From assembly GCA_017938245.1 (NCBI GenBank), contig JAGBBX010000047.1, forward strand, positions 1 to 63,358: a DNA stretch of 63,358 bases, written 5' to 3'. Position 1 is the stretch's first letter; every line of letters starts with the position of its first letter. Positions 7,541 to 17,164 of the stretch are shown piece after piece. The notes under the pieces are model-generated. The model saw only the letters and a program-made list of their open reading frames with translations. It made no database searches and had not been told where the DNA came from. Made by a program: the position numbers and the translations under genes. Origin of the DNA: Bacteroidaceae bacterium (GTDB lineage: Bacteria > Bacteroidota > Bacteroidia > Bacteroidales > Bacteroidaceae).

Positions 7541-8980
7541 ATGGCATACAACAACAATGTAATGTTCGTGAGATACCAACTCCTCTCGAAGTTGGTAAAA
7601 ATGTGGAAACAAGATGAGCTGTTGGGCAACATCGACAAAATGCTTTTGGAGATGTATCCTCGCAAACGTAACCCTAAGGGACGTTGCTGCGTATACAAAG
7701 AGCGCGCCGTAATGAAATACAAGACTATGGCAATGCTTGGCTTTGATATGAGCGACGAGGTCGACGAGGGTGAGCGTCTGAGCAGCTACGTACAGCGTAT
7801 GTACGACCGCGATATGCCCGATGACAAGCGCGGTATCCTAAGCGTAATGGACGAGGCCTGCTCATCGTGTGTAAAGATTAACTACGAGATTACACATCTG
7901 TGTCGCGGTTGCGTTGCACGTCCCTGCTACACAAACTGCCCCAAGGATGCCATCACATACGACCGCGAAGGAAAAGCACACATCGACCACGACAAATGTA
8001 TCAGCTGCGGTAAATGTCATCAGTCGTGCCCCTACCACGCAATCGTTTATATGCCCGTTCCTTGCGAAGAGGCTTGCCCCGTAAAGGCAATCTCGAAAGA
8101 TGAGTACGGCATCGAGCACATCGACCCCGAGAAATGTATCTACTGCGGTAAGTGTCTTAATGCCTGCCCCTTCGGTGCCATATTCGACCAGTGTACCGTA
8201 TTCGATGTTCTAAAGCGTATCAAGGCAGGCAAAAAGGTGATTGCTATGGTGGCTCCCGCAGTGCTTGCACAGTTTGGCAAGCCCATCGAGCAGGTTTACG
8301 GCGCACTGAAAGCGCTTGGCTTCGCCGATGTTATTGAGGTTGCCGTTGGTGCCGAGGAGACAACACGTCGCGAGTCGGCCGAGTTTGTCGAGCGTATGGA
8401 AGAGGGCGAGCCCTTTATGACAACAAGCTGCTGCCCCGCATACGTGAACCTTGCGCGCAAGCATATACCCGACCTTGTTAAATATGTATCGACAACAGCA
8501 TCGCCTATGGTATATACCTCGCAGTATGCACGTGAGAAACACCCCGATGGAATAAACGTATTCATTGCACCCTGCGCATCAAAGAAAGCCGAGTGCCGCG
8601 AATATGACACTGTTGACTTTGTTCTCACATTCCGCGAGATTGAGGCAGTGCTGGAGGGAATGGAGATAAGCATCGACGGTTGCGCCCCATTCACCCCCGA
8701 CGAGACAGCCGGCAAGGATGCTCACGGATTTGCAAAGACCGGAGGTGTATTCACAGCTGTACAGAATCATTTGGGCGCCACCGACCTTCAGGGTCTTGTC
8801 ATTGCCGACCTTAACAAAAAGAATATCGCACTGCTTAAGGCATACGCAAAGACAGGCAAATGCCCCGGTAAGATGGTCGAGGTAATGTCGTGTCCCGGTG
8901 GCTGTATAACAGGCCCCTGCGCTTGCTCGGAGAATGGCGAGGCCAACCGCCGCTTCGATGCCGAGATTAAGAAGAAATAA
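7541..8980 (+). CDS. hydA: Monomeric [FeFe] hydrogenase, group B type
   Basis: A 479-residue cytoplasmic iron hydrogenase. Residues about 106-215 are Cys-rich and hold several [4Fe-4S] sites, including CISCGKCHQSCP and CIYCGKCLNACP ferredoxin motifs. The H-cluster domain has the three signatures: L1 TTSCCPAY (294-301), L2 IAPCASKKAE (342-351) and L3 EVMSCPGGC (about 447-455); the SCC pair includes the proton-relay and cluster cysteines. The sequence resembles the group B1/B3 enzymes of Bacteroides, whose physiological partner (probably ferredoxin) and direction are poorly known. It is divergent from the hydEGF operon needed for its maturation and ends at a strong terminator. Confidence 0.93.
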   Translation: MAYNNNVMFVRYQLLSKLVKMWKQDELLGNIDKMLLEMYPRKRNPKGRCCVYKERAVMKYKTMAMLGFDMSDEVDEGERLSSYVQRMYDRDMPDDKRGILSVMDEACSSCVKINYEITHLCRGCVARPCYTNCPKDAITYDREGKAHIDHDKCISCGKCHQSCPYHAIVYMPVPCEEACPVKAISKDEYGIEHIDPEKCIYCGKCLNACPFGAIFDQCTVFDVLKRIKAGKKVIAMVAPAVLAQFGKPIEQVYGALKALGFADVIEVAVGAEETTRRESAEFVERMEEGEPFMTTSCCPAYVNLARKHIPDLVKYVSTTASPMVYTSQYAREKHPDGINVFIAPCASKKAECREYDTVDFVLTFREIEAVLEGMEISIDGCAPFTPDETAGKDAHGFAKTGGVFTAVQNHLGATDLQGLVIADLNKKNIALLKAYAKTGKCPGKMVEVMSCPGGCITGPCACSENGEANRRFDAEIKKK

Positions 8981-9010
8981 CATACCTCGAAAAGAGATAG
9001 AATATACATC

Positions 9011-9053
9011 AACAGTCCTCACTGCAAATTTGCAGTGAGGACTGTTTATTTTT
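9011..9053 (+). terminator. Terminator of the hydrogenase gene
   Basis: A perfect 36-bp palindrome (18-bp arms starting AACAGTCCTC, 9011-9046) followed by a T-rich run. Confidence 0.9.
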
Positions 9054-9105
9054 CTGGTTTTTCTGTGGATTTATTGCATTAGATTCACAGATAACAAACC
9101 AATAT

Positions 9106-9137
9106 TTTGGTCGAGAAAAAATAATTGACTATCTTCG
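9106..9137 (+). promoter_or_regulatory. phoH promoter
   Basis: TTTG at 9106-9109, 20 bases, TATCTTCG at 9130-9137. The -7 box has C in place of the third T of TTTG; the spacing is ideal. The start site would be near 9141, about 45 nt before the ATG. Confidence 0.6.
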
Positions 9138-9186
9138 CAAGGATAAAGACCAATTTGCCTATAAACAAACAGAGCATACACGTTAA

Positions 9187-10155
9187 ATGATTGAACGTCA
9201 TATAGTTCTCGAAGGAATTGACCCCGCATCGTTTTACGGGGCAAATAACGTACATCTTCAGATGCTGAAAAAGCTGCATCCGAAGTTACGTATTGTAGCA
9301 CGCGATAACATAATAAAAATTATGGGCGACGAGGATGAACTCGAACGTTTCGTCAAAGTTGTGGAATTGTTGCGCGAGCATTGTACAAAATTCAACAGTA
9401 TTAACGAGGAGGCAATAATTGATGCGGTAAATGGCAAACGAAGTGACAAGGGTACCGACAGCAATGTTATTGTCTACAACATCAACGGTCGTCCCATATA
9501 CCCAAGAAGCGAAAATCAGTGTCGTCTGGTACAGGAGTTTGCAAAGAACGATATGTTGTTTGCTGTTGGCCCGGCAGGTTCGGGAAAGACATATACGGCA
9601 ATAGCGCTTGCAGTACGTGCACTAAAGAATAAAGAGGTAAGAAAAATTATACTGAGCCGCCCTGCTGTTGAGGCGGGCGAGAAATTGGGTTTTCTGCCGG
9701 GTGATATGCGCGAGAAGATTGACCCTTATCTGCAACCTTTATACGATGCGCTTGAGGATATGATTCCGCTCGTAAAATTAAAGGAGTATATGGATGCAAA
9801 CGTCATACAGATTGCTCCGCTTGCCTTTATGCGTGGTCGCACACTGAACGATGCAATAGTAATTCTTGACGAGGCGCAGAACACTACTCCACAGCAGATA
9901 AAGATGTTCCTCACACGTATGGGCAACAACACCAAGATGATAATCACCGGCGACCTTACACAGATTGACCTGCCACAGAGACAGGCATCGGGACTGATAC
10001 AGGCACTGCACATTCTAAAAGATGTTTCGGGAATAGGATTCATTACACTTGGCAAGAAAGACATTGTGCGTCATAAGCTCGTTACAAGAATTGTCGAGGC
10101 ATACGATGCCTACGACAAAGAGAAAAAAGAGGAGAAAGAGAGCAAAGAGGAGTGA
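9187..10155 (+). CDS. phoH: PhoH family ATPase
   Basis: A 322-residue cytoplasmic P-loop protein of the PhoH/PhoL family, related to the N-terminal half of SF1 helicases and linked to RNA metabolism or stress in other bacteria. The Walker A motif GPAGSGKTYT lies near residues 127-136 and the Walker B motif VILDEAQNTTP about 100 residues later; the downstream TGD motif is also present. The C-terminus is a Lys/Glu-rich tail. It has its own promoter (9106-9137). purC follows after 49 bp and may share the transcript. Its exact substrate is not known. Confidence 0.9.
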   Translation: MIERHIVLEGIDPASFYGANNVHLQMLKKLHPKLRIVARDNIIKIMGDEDELERFVKVVELLREHCTKFNSINEEAIIDAVNGKRSDKGTDSNVIVYNINGRPIYPRSENQCRLVQEFAKNDMLFAVGPAGSGKTYTAIALAVRALKNKEVRKIILSRPAVEAGEKLGFLPGDMREKIDPYLQPLYDALEDMIPLVKLKEYMDANVIQIAPLAFMRGRTLNDAIVILDEAQNTTPQQIKMFLTRMGNNTKMIITGDLTQIDLPQRQASGLIQALHILKDVSGIGFITLGKKDIVRHKLVTRIVEAYDAYDKEKKEEKESKEE

Positions 10156-10204
10156 GGAAAAAGGAAAGAATTAGAAACAAATAACAATAATAAAAAGTAT
10201 AGCA

Positions 10205-11146
10205 ATGGCAAAAGCATTAACCAAGACAGAGTTTAAATTTGAGAAACAAAAGAGCGTTTATCACGGTAAGGTACGCGACGTATATGATATTGACGACGAT
10301 AAGCTGGTAATGGTGGCTACCGACCGCATCTCGGCATTCGACGTGGTTCTGCCCAAAGGTATCCCATTCAAGGGACAGGTTCTGAATCAGATAGCAGCAA
10401 AATTCCTTGATGCTACAGCCGACATTGTGCCCAACTGGAAACTTGCTACTCCCGACCCTATGGTAACAGTGGGACTTAAGTGCGAGGGGTTCCGTGTAGA
10501 GATGATTATTCGCGGATACCTCACAGGAAGCGCTTGGCGCGAGTATAAGAATGGTTGCCGCGAGCTTTGCGGAGTGAAACTCCCCGATGGTATGCGCGAG
10601 AATGAGAAGTTCCCTACTCCTATCATCACTCCCACAACAAAGGCCGATGCCGGACACGACGAGAATATCTCGAAAGAGGAGATTATTGCACAGGGTATAG
10701 TAAGCAAAGAGGATTACGAACTTCTTGAGAAATATACATACGCACTCTTCGAGCGTGGCAGCAAGATGGCAGCCGAGAAGGGTCTTATCCTTGTCGATAC
10801 AAAGTATGAGTTTGGAAAGCGCGACGGAAAGGTTTATCTCATCGACGAGATTCATACTCCCGACTCATCGCGTTATTTCTATGCCGAGGGTTACGAAGAG
10901 AAATTCCGGAATGGCGAGCCTCAGAAACAGCTGTCGAAGGAGTTTGTACGTCAGTGGCTCATAGAGAATGGCTTTATGGGACGCGAGGGTGAGCAGGTTC
11001 CCGAGATGACCGACGAATATGTAAACAGCGTTTCGGAGCGCTACATAGAGCTTTACGAGCACATCGTTGGCGAGCCTTTTGTTAAGGCCGACACCGAGAA
11101 CATTGGCGAGCGCATAGAGAAGAACATCGCAGCCTATCTTGCTTAA
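10205..11146 (+). CDS. purC: Phosphoribosylaminoimidazole-succinocarboxamide synthase (PurC)
   Basis: A 313-residue SAICAR synthetase joining CAIR with aspartate in de novo purine synthesis. The start [11 protein letters not shown], the segment [12 protein letters not shown], the [14 protein letters not shown] motif and the C-terminal [13 protein letters not shown] signature are all present. The length is that of the long Bacteroidetes/yeast-like form rather than the 237-residue E. coli form. It follows phoH by 49 bp; a palindrome at 11176-11208 may end the transcript before aroE. Confidence 0.96.
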   Translation: MAKALTKTEFKFEKQKSVYHGKVRDVYDIDDDKLVMVATDRISAFDVVLPKGIPFKGQVLNQIAAKFLDATADIVPNWKLATPDPMVTVGLKCEGFRVEMIIRGYLTGSAWREYKNGCRELCGVKLPDGMRENEKFPTPIITPTTKADAGHDENISKEEIIAQGIVSKEDYELLEKYTYALFERGSKMAAEKGLILVDTKYEFGKRDGKVYLIDEIHTPDSSRYFYAEGYEEKFRNGEPQKQLSKEFVRQWLIENGFMGREGEQVPEMTDEYVNSVSERYIELYEHIVGEPFVKADTENIGERIEKNIAAYLA

Positions 11147-11175
11147 AAAAGAAAGGAACCAACAGTATATAATAT

Positions 11176-11208
11176 TGGATATATGGTGCTGACTGCGCCA
11201 TATATCCA
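11176..11208 (+). terminator. Possible terminator after purC
   Basis: An 11-bp inverted repeat (TGGATATATGG and its complement) with an 11-base loop. There is no clear T run after it, so it could also be a pause or processing hairpin. Confidence 0.4.
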
Positions 11209-11270
11209 TTAAAAGCATAATAAGGTCGTCCTACAATATTTTCATATAAATTCAAGAAACATCTGCGAAT

Positions 11271-12020
11271 ATGAAGAAAGAGTTTGGAATAATTGGCTAT
11301 CCTTTGCATCAATCGGCTTCACCGGCATTTTTCAACAAAAAATTTGCCGATGAAAGTATCGATGCGCACTATCTGCCTTTCGAGATTGAAAATATTGAGG
11401 AGCTGCCCCGCATACTGACCGAACACCCCACCCTTTGCGGATTCAATGTCACTATTCCCTACAAGCTTCAGGTAATGAATTTCCTCGAGGATATGAGCGA
11501 CGAGGCAAAGGGTATTATGGCTGTAAATGTGGTGAAAGTGACACGAGACAGCGATGGTACACCTCATCTGCACGGATACAACAGCGACGTAATCGGTTTT
11601 ACCCGTTCTTTGGAGCCCCTCACAAAGGGACGACACAGCAAGGCGCTTATATTGGGCACGGGAGGTGTGTCAAAGGCGGTTGCATATTCGCTACAGTCGT
11701 TGGGAATAGAGTATCTTTTGGTGTCGCGAAAAAGCGGTAACGGCGCGATTTCATACGACGAGATTACACCCGAGATTATGCACAGCCACACACTGCTTGT
11801 TAACTGCACACCGCTTGGAATGGTGGGACACGGCGTAGACAAATGCCCCGATATTCCCTACTCGCTGCTGACACCACAACATCTGCTGTATGACGTTGTA
11901 TATAACCCCGAGGAGACGCTCTTCCTAAAAAAAGGTGCCGAGCAAGGAGCCGAGACAAAGAGTGGTTACGAAATGTGGTATCTGCAAGCGCTTGCTTCGT
12001 GGGAGATTTGGAATAGCTAA
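11271..12020 (+). CDS. aroE: Shikimate dehydrogenase (AroE)
   Basis: A 249-residue NADP-dependent enzyme reducing 3-dehydroshikimate in the chorismate pathway. The N-terminal substrate-binding motif is seen as GYPLHQSASPAFFN, the catalytic Lys in GFNVTIPYKLQV, and the nucleotide-binding loop as LGTGGVSKAV. The C-terminal YNPEETLFLKKG and the SGYEMWYLQA segment are typical. It is somewhat short (E. coli 272) but complete. It is followed after 27 bp by the sulfatase-family gene, which suggests co-transcription. Confidence 0.94.
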   Translation: MKKEFGIIGYPLHQSASPAFFNKKFADESIDAHYLPFEIENIEELPRILTEHPTLCGFNVTIPYKLQVMNFLEDMSDEAKGIMAVNVVKVTRDSDGTPHLHGYNSDVIGFTRSLEPLTKGRHSKALILGTGGVSKAVAYSLQSLGIEYLLVSRKSGNGAISYDEITPEIMHSHTLLVNCTPLGMVGHGVDKCPDIPYSLLTPQHLLYDVVYNPEETLFLKKGAEQGAETKSGYEMWYLQALASWEIWNS

Positions 12021-12047
12021 CGACCGTAAAGAGAAAATTTCAGGTAA

Positions 12048-14042
12048 ATGAGCGAGAAGAAGAGAAACTGCAAATCGACAGCCGCCATACTATCCCTATA
12101 TGCACAAATATGGTTGTATCAGCTTATAGGGTTAGCCATTTTTGCTGTGGCACGCGTTATCTTTCTGTTTGGACAGACGACGTTGGATAATGTATCGGCA
12201 CACGCCGACAGCATACCTATGTTGCTATGGAATGCTTGGCGATTCGACACACAGGCACTGACGTATATCTCGCTGCCTCCACTGCTTGCCACGCTGATAG
12301 TACCCTGGTTGAGCAAAAAGGCAGTAGATGGGTGTTGCCGATTTATGCGCAGGTACTATGCTGTGATGCTGGCAGTTTTGGGCGCTCTTGTCACAGCCGA
12401 GTTTTTCTTCTTTGAGAATTTCAACAGTAGATATAATGTTGTCTTTTTCGACTTCTTTGACGAGGGCCCCTGGGGACTTCTGCTCACAATGTGGCAAGAT
12501 TATCCCTTCTTAAGAATTGTGCTCTCGATAGTTGCTCTTGGTTTTATTATCTTCTTTATTGGTCGTTATATTTCCAAGATACACATAGGAATACAGAAAC
12601 CGTCCGGAACGGTTGCGACAATTATTGCCACCGTTGCCATTGCAGCCGTTACATTTGTGTTTATGCGTGGTTCGGTAACACGATACACACTTCAGGTAGA
12701 GGCTTTTATGGTATCTACCGATGAGACAATAAACCAATCGGTGCCCAACGCGGTGTACCTGCTGAAAAAGGCATACAAAGAGCGAGCAAACAGTTTTAAG
12801 CTATATAGCGACGAACAGTTGCTCTCGCGAGAGGGGTTTAAAAATATCGATGAGGCGATAACAGCTGCCGGGCTACCGCTTATCAATGGTACAAACAGCG
12901 AAAAATGTGAGGCGGCACTCTTTGGCAATGCACCGGGTTACGGCGGCGACACACTCCCCTCGACCAATGTTCTGCTGATACTGAGCGAGAGCTGGAGTAA
13001 TTTCCTTACCACAATGGACAAGGGCGAAAGACTCGACCTACTCGGTTCGCTTCGCGAGCATCTGCAACAGGATATTCTGTTACAGAATTTTCAATCGGTG
13101 CGTAACGGAACAATCTACTCTATTGAGGCTGTTACACTTGCAATGCCATATATGCGTTTCTTCAATTCGCGTTACCGATTCAAAAGCCTGCCTACATCGA
13201 TAGCCTACCCCTTCAAACAAAATGGCTACAGCACCACATTTGTTACGGGAATGGACCCGACGTGGGAAAATGTACTCGAAGGACTCGGTTACCAGAGTTT
13301 CGACACCATCATTGGTCGACAGGATATTCTGCACAGCATAAAGGGTAGCACAACAAGTGCCATAGGAGTATATGACGAGTTTCTAATGCAGTATATCTTC
13401 GAGCGTATGAGCAACGACAAGAGTGGTAATCCGCAGTTTATGCTTGCACTGACAACGACCAACCATCCCCCATTCACCTACCCCGAGAATATGCAGTTGC
13501 CACAGCTTGGCGATGAGTGGTATAAGTCGCCCTACCTCACCGGCGACCGGGAGGTGCTGCGCAAATATGGTCTTGGGGCACAGTATGCCAACAGAAGCAT
13601 AGGCGATTTTCTGACCCGACTAAAAGCATCTCCACTTGCACAAAATACTATTGTAATTGTCACCGGCGACCATAATGTACGCAGCATACTCGACTATGAT
13701 AAAGTACCTGACGAGCAACGTTTCTCGGTACCTTTGTATATTTACCTGCCACCACATTATGCGTTGTCCAATAGCAGCAAGAAGAGGATAGTACAACGCT
13801 ATGGTTCGCATTACGACCTACTCTCGACAGTAGCGCCGCTTGCCTTGAAAAAAGATACACGCTACTTGAATATCGGGCAGAACCTGTTGGATACAACAGC
13901 CAATGATAACAGGTTTCTCAGCTACAGTGAAAAGCAGCTTCTTGCTCCCGAAGGTAGCAACATCGATTCGCTTATGCACGTTATGAAAACTCGTGAACTG
14001 CTGATGGAGATTTTCTACCAACAACAATTCCGCACCGAATAA
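12048..14042 (+). CDS. LTA-synthase-like membrane sulfatase/phosphotransferase
   Basis: A 664-residue inner-membrane protein of the alkaline phosphatase superfamily (LTA synthase/sulfatase branch). About five hydrophobic segments occupy residues 15-205, followed by a large periplasmic catalytic domain. Metal-site motifs are visible: LLILSESW near residue 307, a candidate nucleophile Thr in NGTIYSIEA, and the TGDHN motif near residue 540. Bacteroidetes have no lipoteichoic acid, so the likely role is transfer of a phospho-group (phosphoethanolamine or phosphoglycerol) to an envelope glycan; that is inference. It lies between aroE and a glycosyltransferase, probably as one operon. Confidence 0.85.
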   Translation: MSEKKRNCKSTAAILSLYAQIWLYQLIGLAIFAVARVIFLFGQTTLDNVSAHADSIPMLLWNAWRFDTQALTYISLPPLLATLIVPWLSKKAVDGCCRFMRRYYAVMLAVLGALVTAEFFFFENFNSRYNVVFFDFFDEGPWGLLLTMWQDYPFLRIVLSIVALGFIIFFIGRYISKIHIGIQKPSGTVATIIATVAIAAVTFVFMRGSVTRYTLQVEAFMVSTDETINQSVPNAVYLLKKAYKERANSFKLYSDEQLLSREGFKNIDEAITAAGLPLINGTNSEKCEAALFGNAPGYGGDTLPSTNVLLILSESWSNFLTTMDKGERLDLLGSLREHLQQDILLQNFQSVRNGTIYSIEAVTLAMPYMRFFNSRYRFKSLPTSIAYPFKQNGYSTTFVTGMDPTWENVLEGLGYQSFDTIIGRQDILHSIKGSTTSAIGVYDEFLMQYIFERMSNDKSGNPQFMLALTTTNHPPFTYPENMQLPQLGDEWYKSPYLTGDREVLRKYGLGAQYANRSIGDFLTRLKASPLAQNTIVIVTGDHNVRSILDYDKVPDEQRFSVPLYIYLPPHYALSNSSKKRIVQRYGSHYDLLSTVAPLALKKDTRYLNIGQNLLDTTANDNRFLSYSEKQLLAPEGSNIDSLMHVMKTRELLMEIFYQQQFRTE

Positions 14043-14089
14043 GTTATTATTGCAACAAACCATTTGAAAAAGGATAGTAAGTCAACAAT

Positions 14090-15118
14090 ATGCCCAAAGT
14101 ATTAGTAATAGCAACATCAAGCAAGACCCGAGGAGGAATAACCTCTGTTGTCAACGTACACAGAAAGGGTGCCCAATGGGAAAAATATAACTGTATATGG
14201 ATTGAGACACATATCGACACAAACAAATTTATGTCGCTATGTTACTTTTTCATTGGTTATTTAAAATTCCTGTTTCATCTGCCTACAGCCAATATTATGC
14301 ATATTCACTTGAGTCTGCCTGTATCGGCTATGAGAAAGCTGTTATTCTTTTTCCCTGCATATATTTGCAGAAAAAAGATAATAGTACATCTTCATACCTC
14401 TACCATTCACAGTAAATTCAAATGGCTCTACAGATATATGTTCAGTAGAGCAAAAAAAGTTATCGTATTATCCAACTTATGCAAAGGAACGGTATACAAC
14501 ACTTTGGGAATAGATAACACTATTGTTGTATACAATCCTTGCAAGAAAATCGAAAGCAACAAACAATATACCAAGGAAAAACATATTTTATATGCCGGTT
14601 CCATTGTTAAAGCAAAAGGTTATATCGATATGATACGAGCCTTTGCCAAGATTGCAGCAGAGTACAAAGATTGGAAAATAGTCTTTGCCGGCAATGGCGA
14701 AATTGAAGAGGGAAAAAATCTTGCTAAAGAACTTGGAATAAAGGAACAGACGCTATTCCTTGGATGGCTTAACGGCGAAGAAAAAGACAAGACTTTTAAG
14801 GAGGCTATGATATTCTGCCAACCAAGCTATGCCGAGGGTTTCCCAATGGCCGTTTTGGATGCGTGGTCGTATGGACTACCTGTAATAAGTACACCTGTTG
14901 GAGGGATTAACGATGTTGCCAAGCACAAAGAAAATATGCTTGTATTTACTCCCGGAGATACAGAGAAACTTGCCGAATGTATGCAATTACTTATAGAGAA
15001 CAAAGAGTTATATAATAAGATAAAAGAAGCCTCGGTACATTTTAGCCAAGGAATATTTAATACCGAGGTAATAAACAAGCAGATTGAAGATATTTACAAT
15101 GAGGTTACAAATATGTAG
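14090..15118 (+). CDS. Family 4 (GT-B) glycosyltransferase
   Basis: A 342-residue cytoplasmic or membrane-associated retaining glycosyltransferase. The C-terminal Rossmann domain has the GT4 hallmarks: ILYAGSIVKAKGYIDMIRAF, then LFLGWLNGEEK and PSYAEGFPMAVLDAWSYGLP, where the usual last Glu of the EX7E motif is Asp. An N-terminal hydrophobic stretch (about residues 47-80) suggests membrane contact. The gene is visibly more A+T-rich than its neighbours (many AAA and ATA codons), as is common for exchanged surface-glycan genes. It follows the sulfatase-like gene by 47 bp and ends at a terminator. Donor and acceptor are unknown. Confidence 0.9.
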   Translation: MPKVLVIATSSKTRGGITSVVNVHRKGAQWEKYNCIWIETHIDTNKFMSLCYFFIGYLKFLFHLPTANIMHIHLSLPVSAMRKLLFFFPAYICRKKIIVHLHTSTIHSKFKWLYRYMFSRAKKVIVLSNLCKGTVYNTLGIDNTIVVYNPCKKIESNKQYTKEKHILYAGSIVKAKGYIDMIRAFAKIAAEYKDWKIVFAGNGEIEEGKNLAKELGIKEQTLFLGWLNGEEKDKTFKEAMIFCQPSYAEGFPMAVLDAWSYGLPVISTPVGGINDVAKHKENMLVFTPGDTEKLAECMQLLIENKELYNKIKEASVHFSQGIFNTEVINKQIEDIYNEVTNM

Positions 15119-15149
15119 TGATTATCAGAAATATCAGAAATATTATGTT

Positions 15150-15186
15150 TGTGGGGACGCATTGAGATGTGTCCCCACATTTTTTA
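15150..15186. terminator. Terminator between the glycosyltransferase and TPR genes
   Basis: Inverted repeat TGTGGGGAC / GTCCCCACA (15150-15158, 15171-15179), followed on the plus strand by six T. The T run overlaps the stop codon of the converging TPR gene. Confidence 0.8.
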
Positions 15187-16878
15187 GTTCATTGCCTCGA
15201 TAAGTTGCTCTTTATGAGGAGCATCGGAACGGGATATAATACTTTTTATTCGCGATTTCTTGGTATATACGTTACCCACGCTCTCCTGCATAAAGATACT
15301 TATTGCTTTTGACGAGAAACCGGCATACACAAACACCATAAAACGCAATTCCTGAGTTCCCAACATTGGTACTTCGGCACGTAGCATTGACATCAAACCT
15401 CCGCGATAACTGTCGACGATAGCTTCAAGGCGCTCGACCGAGCGATTATCCTTCATAAAGGAGTCGATGTTCTCGCGCACCTGACGATAGATAGCCTCCT
15501 TGTCTTTTTTTATATCGTGTGTCTCGTAGAATGTTCCACTTAGTTTATCGAGCAGTTCGAACTGCTTTTTAAACAGCGTACCAACCTGCCTGTCCATCTC
15601 GGCTATACGGGCTGTGTGAGCCTGTAGTTTCGATGAAATATCTTCGACCTCGGCACTCTTTACATAGAGCGAGTGTCCCATCTCGTCGGCAAGTTCCATA
15701 TATCGCTCAATCTCGGCATTCTTCGCTGTAATTCTGTTCTTAATAAAAAGAAGGACAATGACAAGAAGAAGCACAACAACAACTACAACAGCAATGGCAA
15801 GGCGCTTTGCCGATGTCAACCGATAAGCGCTCAACTCGGCCTGTGAACGGTAAAAATCGCGCTGAGCCAACATAACAGGCTGCTGCAATGCACTGCGCAT
15901 TATCGTATCGTGAATATAATGCACATTTTCGAGGATATCAAGAGCCTCGGAATATCTGCCACTCATACGACGTATATCATACATCTGCACCAAATTGGCA
16001 AGAGTATCGCTTATTGAGTTGGATTTTGTCCAGGCACGACGCATATATCTGTCGGACGACTCATAATCACCTGCAAGGGCCTGCATATAGGCAATGGCAC
16101 GGTCGACAGCCAATGTGGTGTCGCACAAATCAAAGTAGTCGCTTCCCAACAGCCAATCGGACTTCGATGGATAGTTTGTTCTATGATACAATTCCAATAG
16201 ATACTCTATAGAACTTTGACAAATCTCTTTGTCATTATTACCATACCCCCACTGAAGCTCTTCCATAAGACAACGCTCGGCTTCGTCATATTTTTTTTGC
16301 TCCATAAGAGTTTGTGCAACGTTCACTATGGCAATATGCTGAAGTCGATTGGCTCCGGCAACACGAAAATAGAGCTGAGCCTTACGATAAGAATCAAGCG
16401 CACGGGTATAATCGAAAGAATCGGCAAAGATATCGGCCATTGCCTTATACAATAATCCTACACCGGTAGGACTTTCAACCAGGTCGGTGATATGTTCGGC
16501 ATTTACATAGTTGAGCATTGCCTTCGAGTTATATCCTTCTCGTTGATAGATGCGACCAAGAGAATATAAAGCAAGAAAATGCAGTTCGTTATTGTTGGAC
16601 AACGCATAATGTGATACAATATGCTTCATCACCGAATCACTTGGCATTACAGCCCCCACTCCATCGAGCGCCATTGCGCGAAGAAGTATGTAACGCTGCT
16701 CCTCGCTACCCGAAATAACGTTTGCTTTATCTATTTGTGATAATATGGCAATGGCACTATCGGGATATTCAGCAACAACCTCCTGCACTCGGTCGAGAAG
16801 TTCACCACTGCTTTTATTGGAACAGGAGAAGAGAGAGAATAAGGTTATTACCAATAAGTATATTATGCTGTGTTTCAT
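15184..16878 (-). CDS. TPR lipoprotein with transmembrane helix and C-terminal regulator-like domain
   Basis: A 564-residue protein of the Bacteroidetes TPR regulator type. A lipoprotein signal (LFSLFSCSNKSS, lipid Cys near residue 19) is followed by TPR-like helical repeats (about residues 30-330), one strong membrane helix (about 365-385, VVVVVVLLLVIVLLFI), a coiled coil (about 390-450) and a C-terminal helix-turn-helix-like segment. The last part, with SSKAISIFMQESVGNVYTKK, resembles the LuxR/GerE recognition region. The layout suggests periplasmic sensing joined to cytoplasmic DNA binding; target genes are unknown. The ATG at 16878 gives the complete signal peptide. It is a single gene. 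Confidence 0.75.
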   Translation of the reverse strand: MKHSIIYLLVITLFSLFSCSNKSSGELLDRVQEVVAEYPDSAIAILSQIDKANVISGSEEQRYILLRAMALDGVGAVMPSDSVMKHIVSHYALSNNNELHFLALYSLGRIYQREGYNSKAMLNYVNAEHITDLVESPTGVGLLYKAMADIFADSFDYTRALDSYRKAQLYFRVAGANRLQHIAIVNVAQTLMEQKKYDEAERCLMEELQWGYGNNDKEICQSSIEYLLELYHRTNYPSKSDWLLGSDYFDLCDTTLAVDRAIAYMQALAGDYESSDRYMRRAWTKSNSISDTLANLVQMYDIRRMSGRYSEALDILENVHYIHDTIMRSALQQPVMLAQRDFYRSQAELSAYRLTSAKRLAIAVVVVVVLLLVIVLLFIKNRITAKNAEIERYMELADEMGHSLYVKSAEVEDISSKLQAHTARIAEMDRQVGTLFKKQFELLDKLSGTFYETHDIKKDKEAIYRQVRENIDSFMKDNRSVERLEAIVDSYRGGLMSMLRAEVPMLGTQELRFMVFVYAGFSSKAISIFMQESVGNVYTKKSRIKSIISRSDAPHKEQLIEAMN

Positions 16879-16977
16879 TCTTTCAAGGTTTAATTTGTCA
16901 AAAATAGTCTATTTTTACGAGGTATAAGCGACGAATGTGAGCAAAATGCATTGTAATTCTGTTTTTTTGTTTAAAAT

Positions 16978-17008
16978 TTTGTATTGCGTACAAAAACACC
17001 TACATTTG
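16978..17008 (+). promoter_or_regulatory. Promoter upstream of the ornithine cyclodeaminase homologue
   Basis: TTTG at 16978-16981, 19 bases, TACATTTG at 17001-17008: a full consensus match. The leader would be about 150 nt and would contain the palindrome at 17051-17080. Confidence 0.6.
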
Positions 17009-17050
17009 TATGATGGGTTCGAATATTCTGTTTAAGAAACAGAGGACGGT

Positions 17051-17080
17051 GCGCTATTAAAAATAGCCCCGACGAGCAAT
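17051..17080 (+). repeat. REP-like palindrome, variant copy
   Basis: GCGCTATTAAAAATAGCCCC followed by GACGAGCAATGAGG. Same plan as 1384-1405, with compensating changes in both arms (CGATT to CTATT, AATCG to AATAG), so the pairing is kept. Confidence 0.5.
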
Positions 17081-17164
17081 GAGGTACAATAATGCAAAAA
17101 AGCAACGAGAGGCCACTACAATCAATAATTAAAAATTATACAAAAAAAGACCTATATACAAGCA

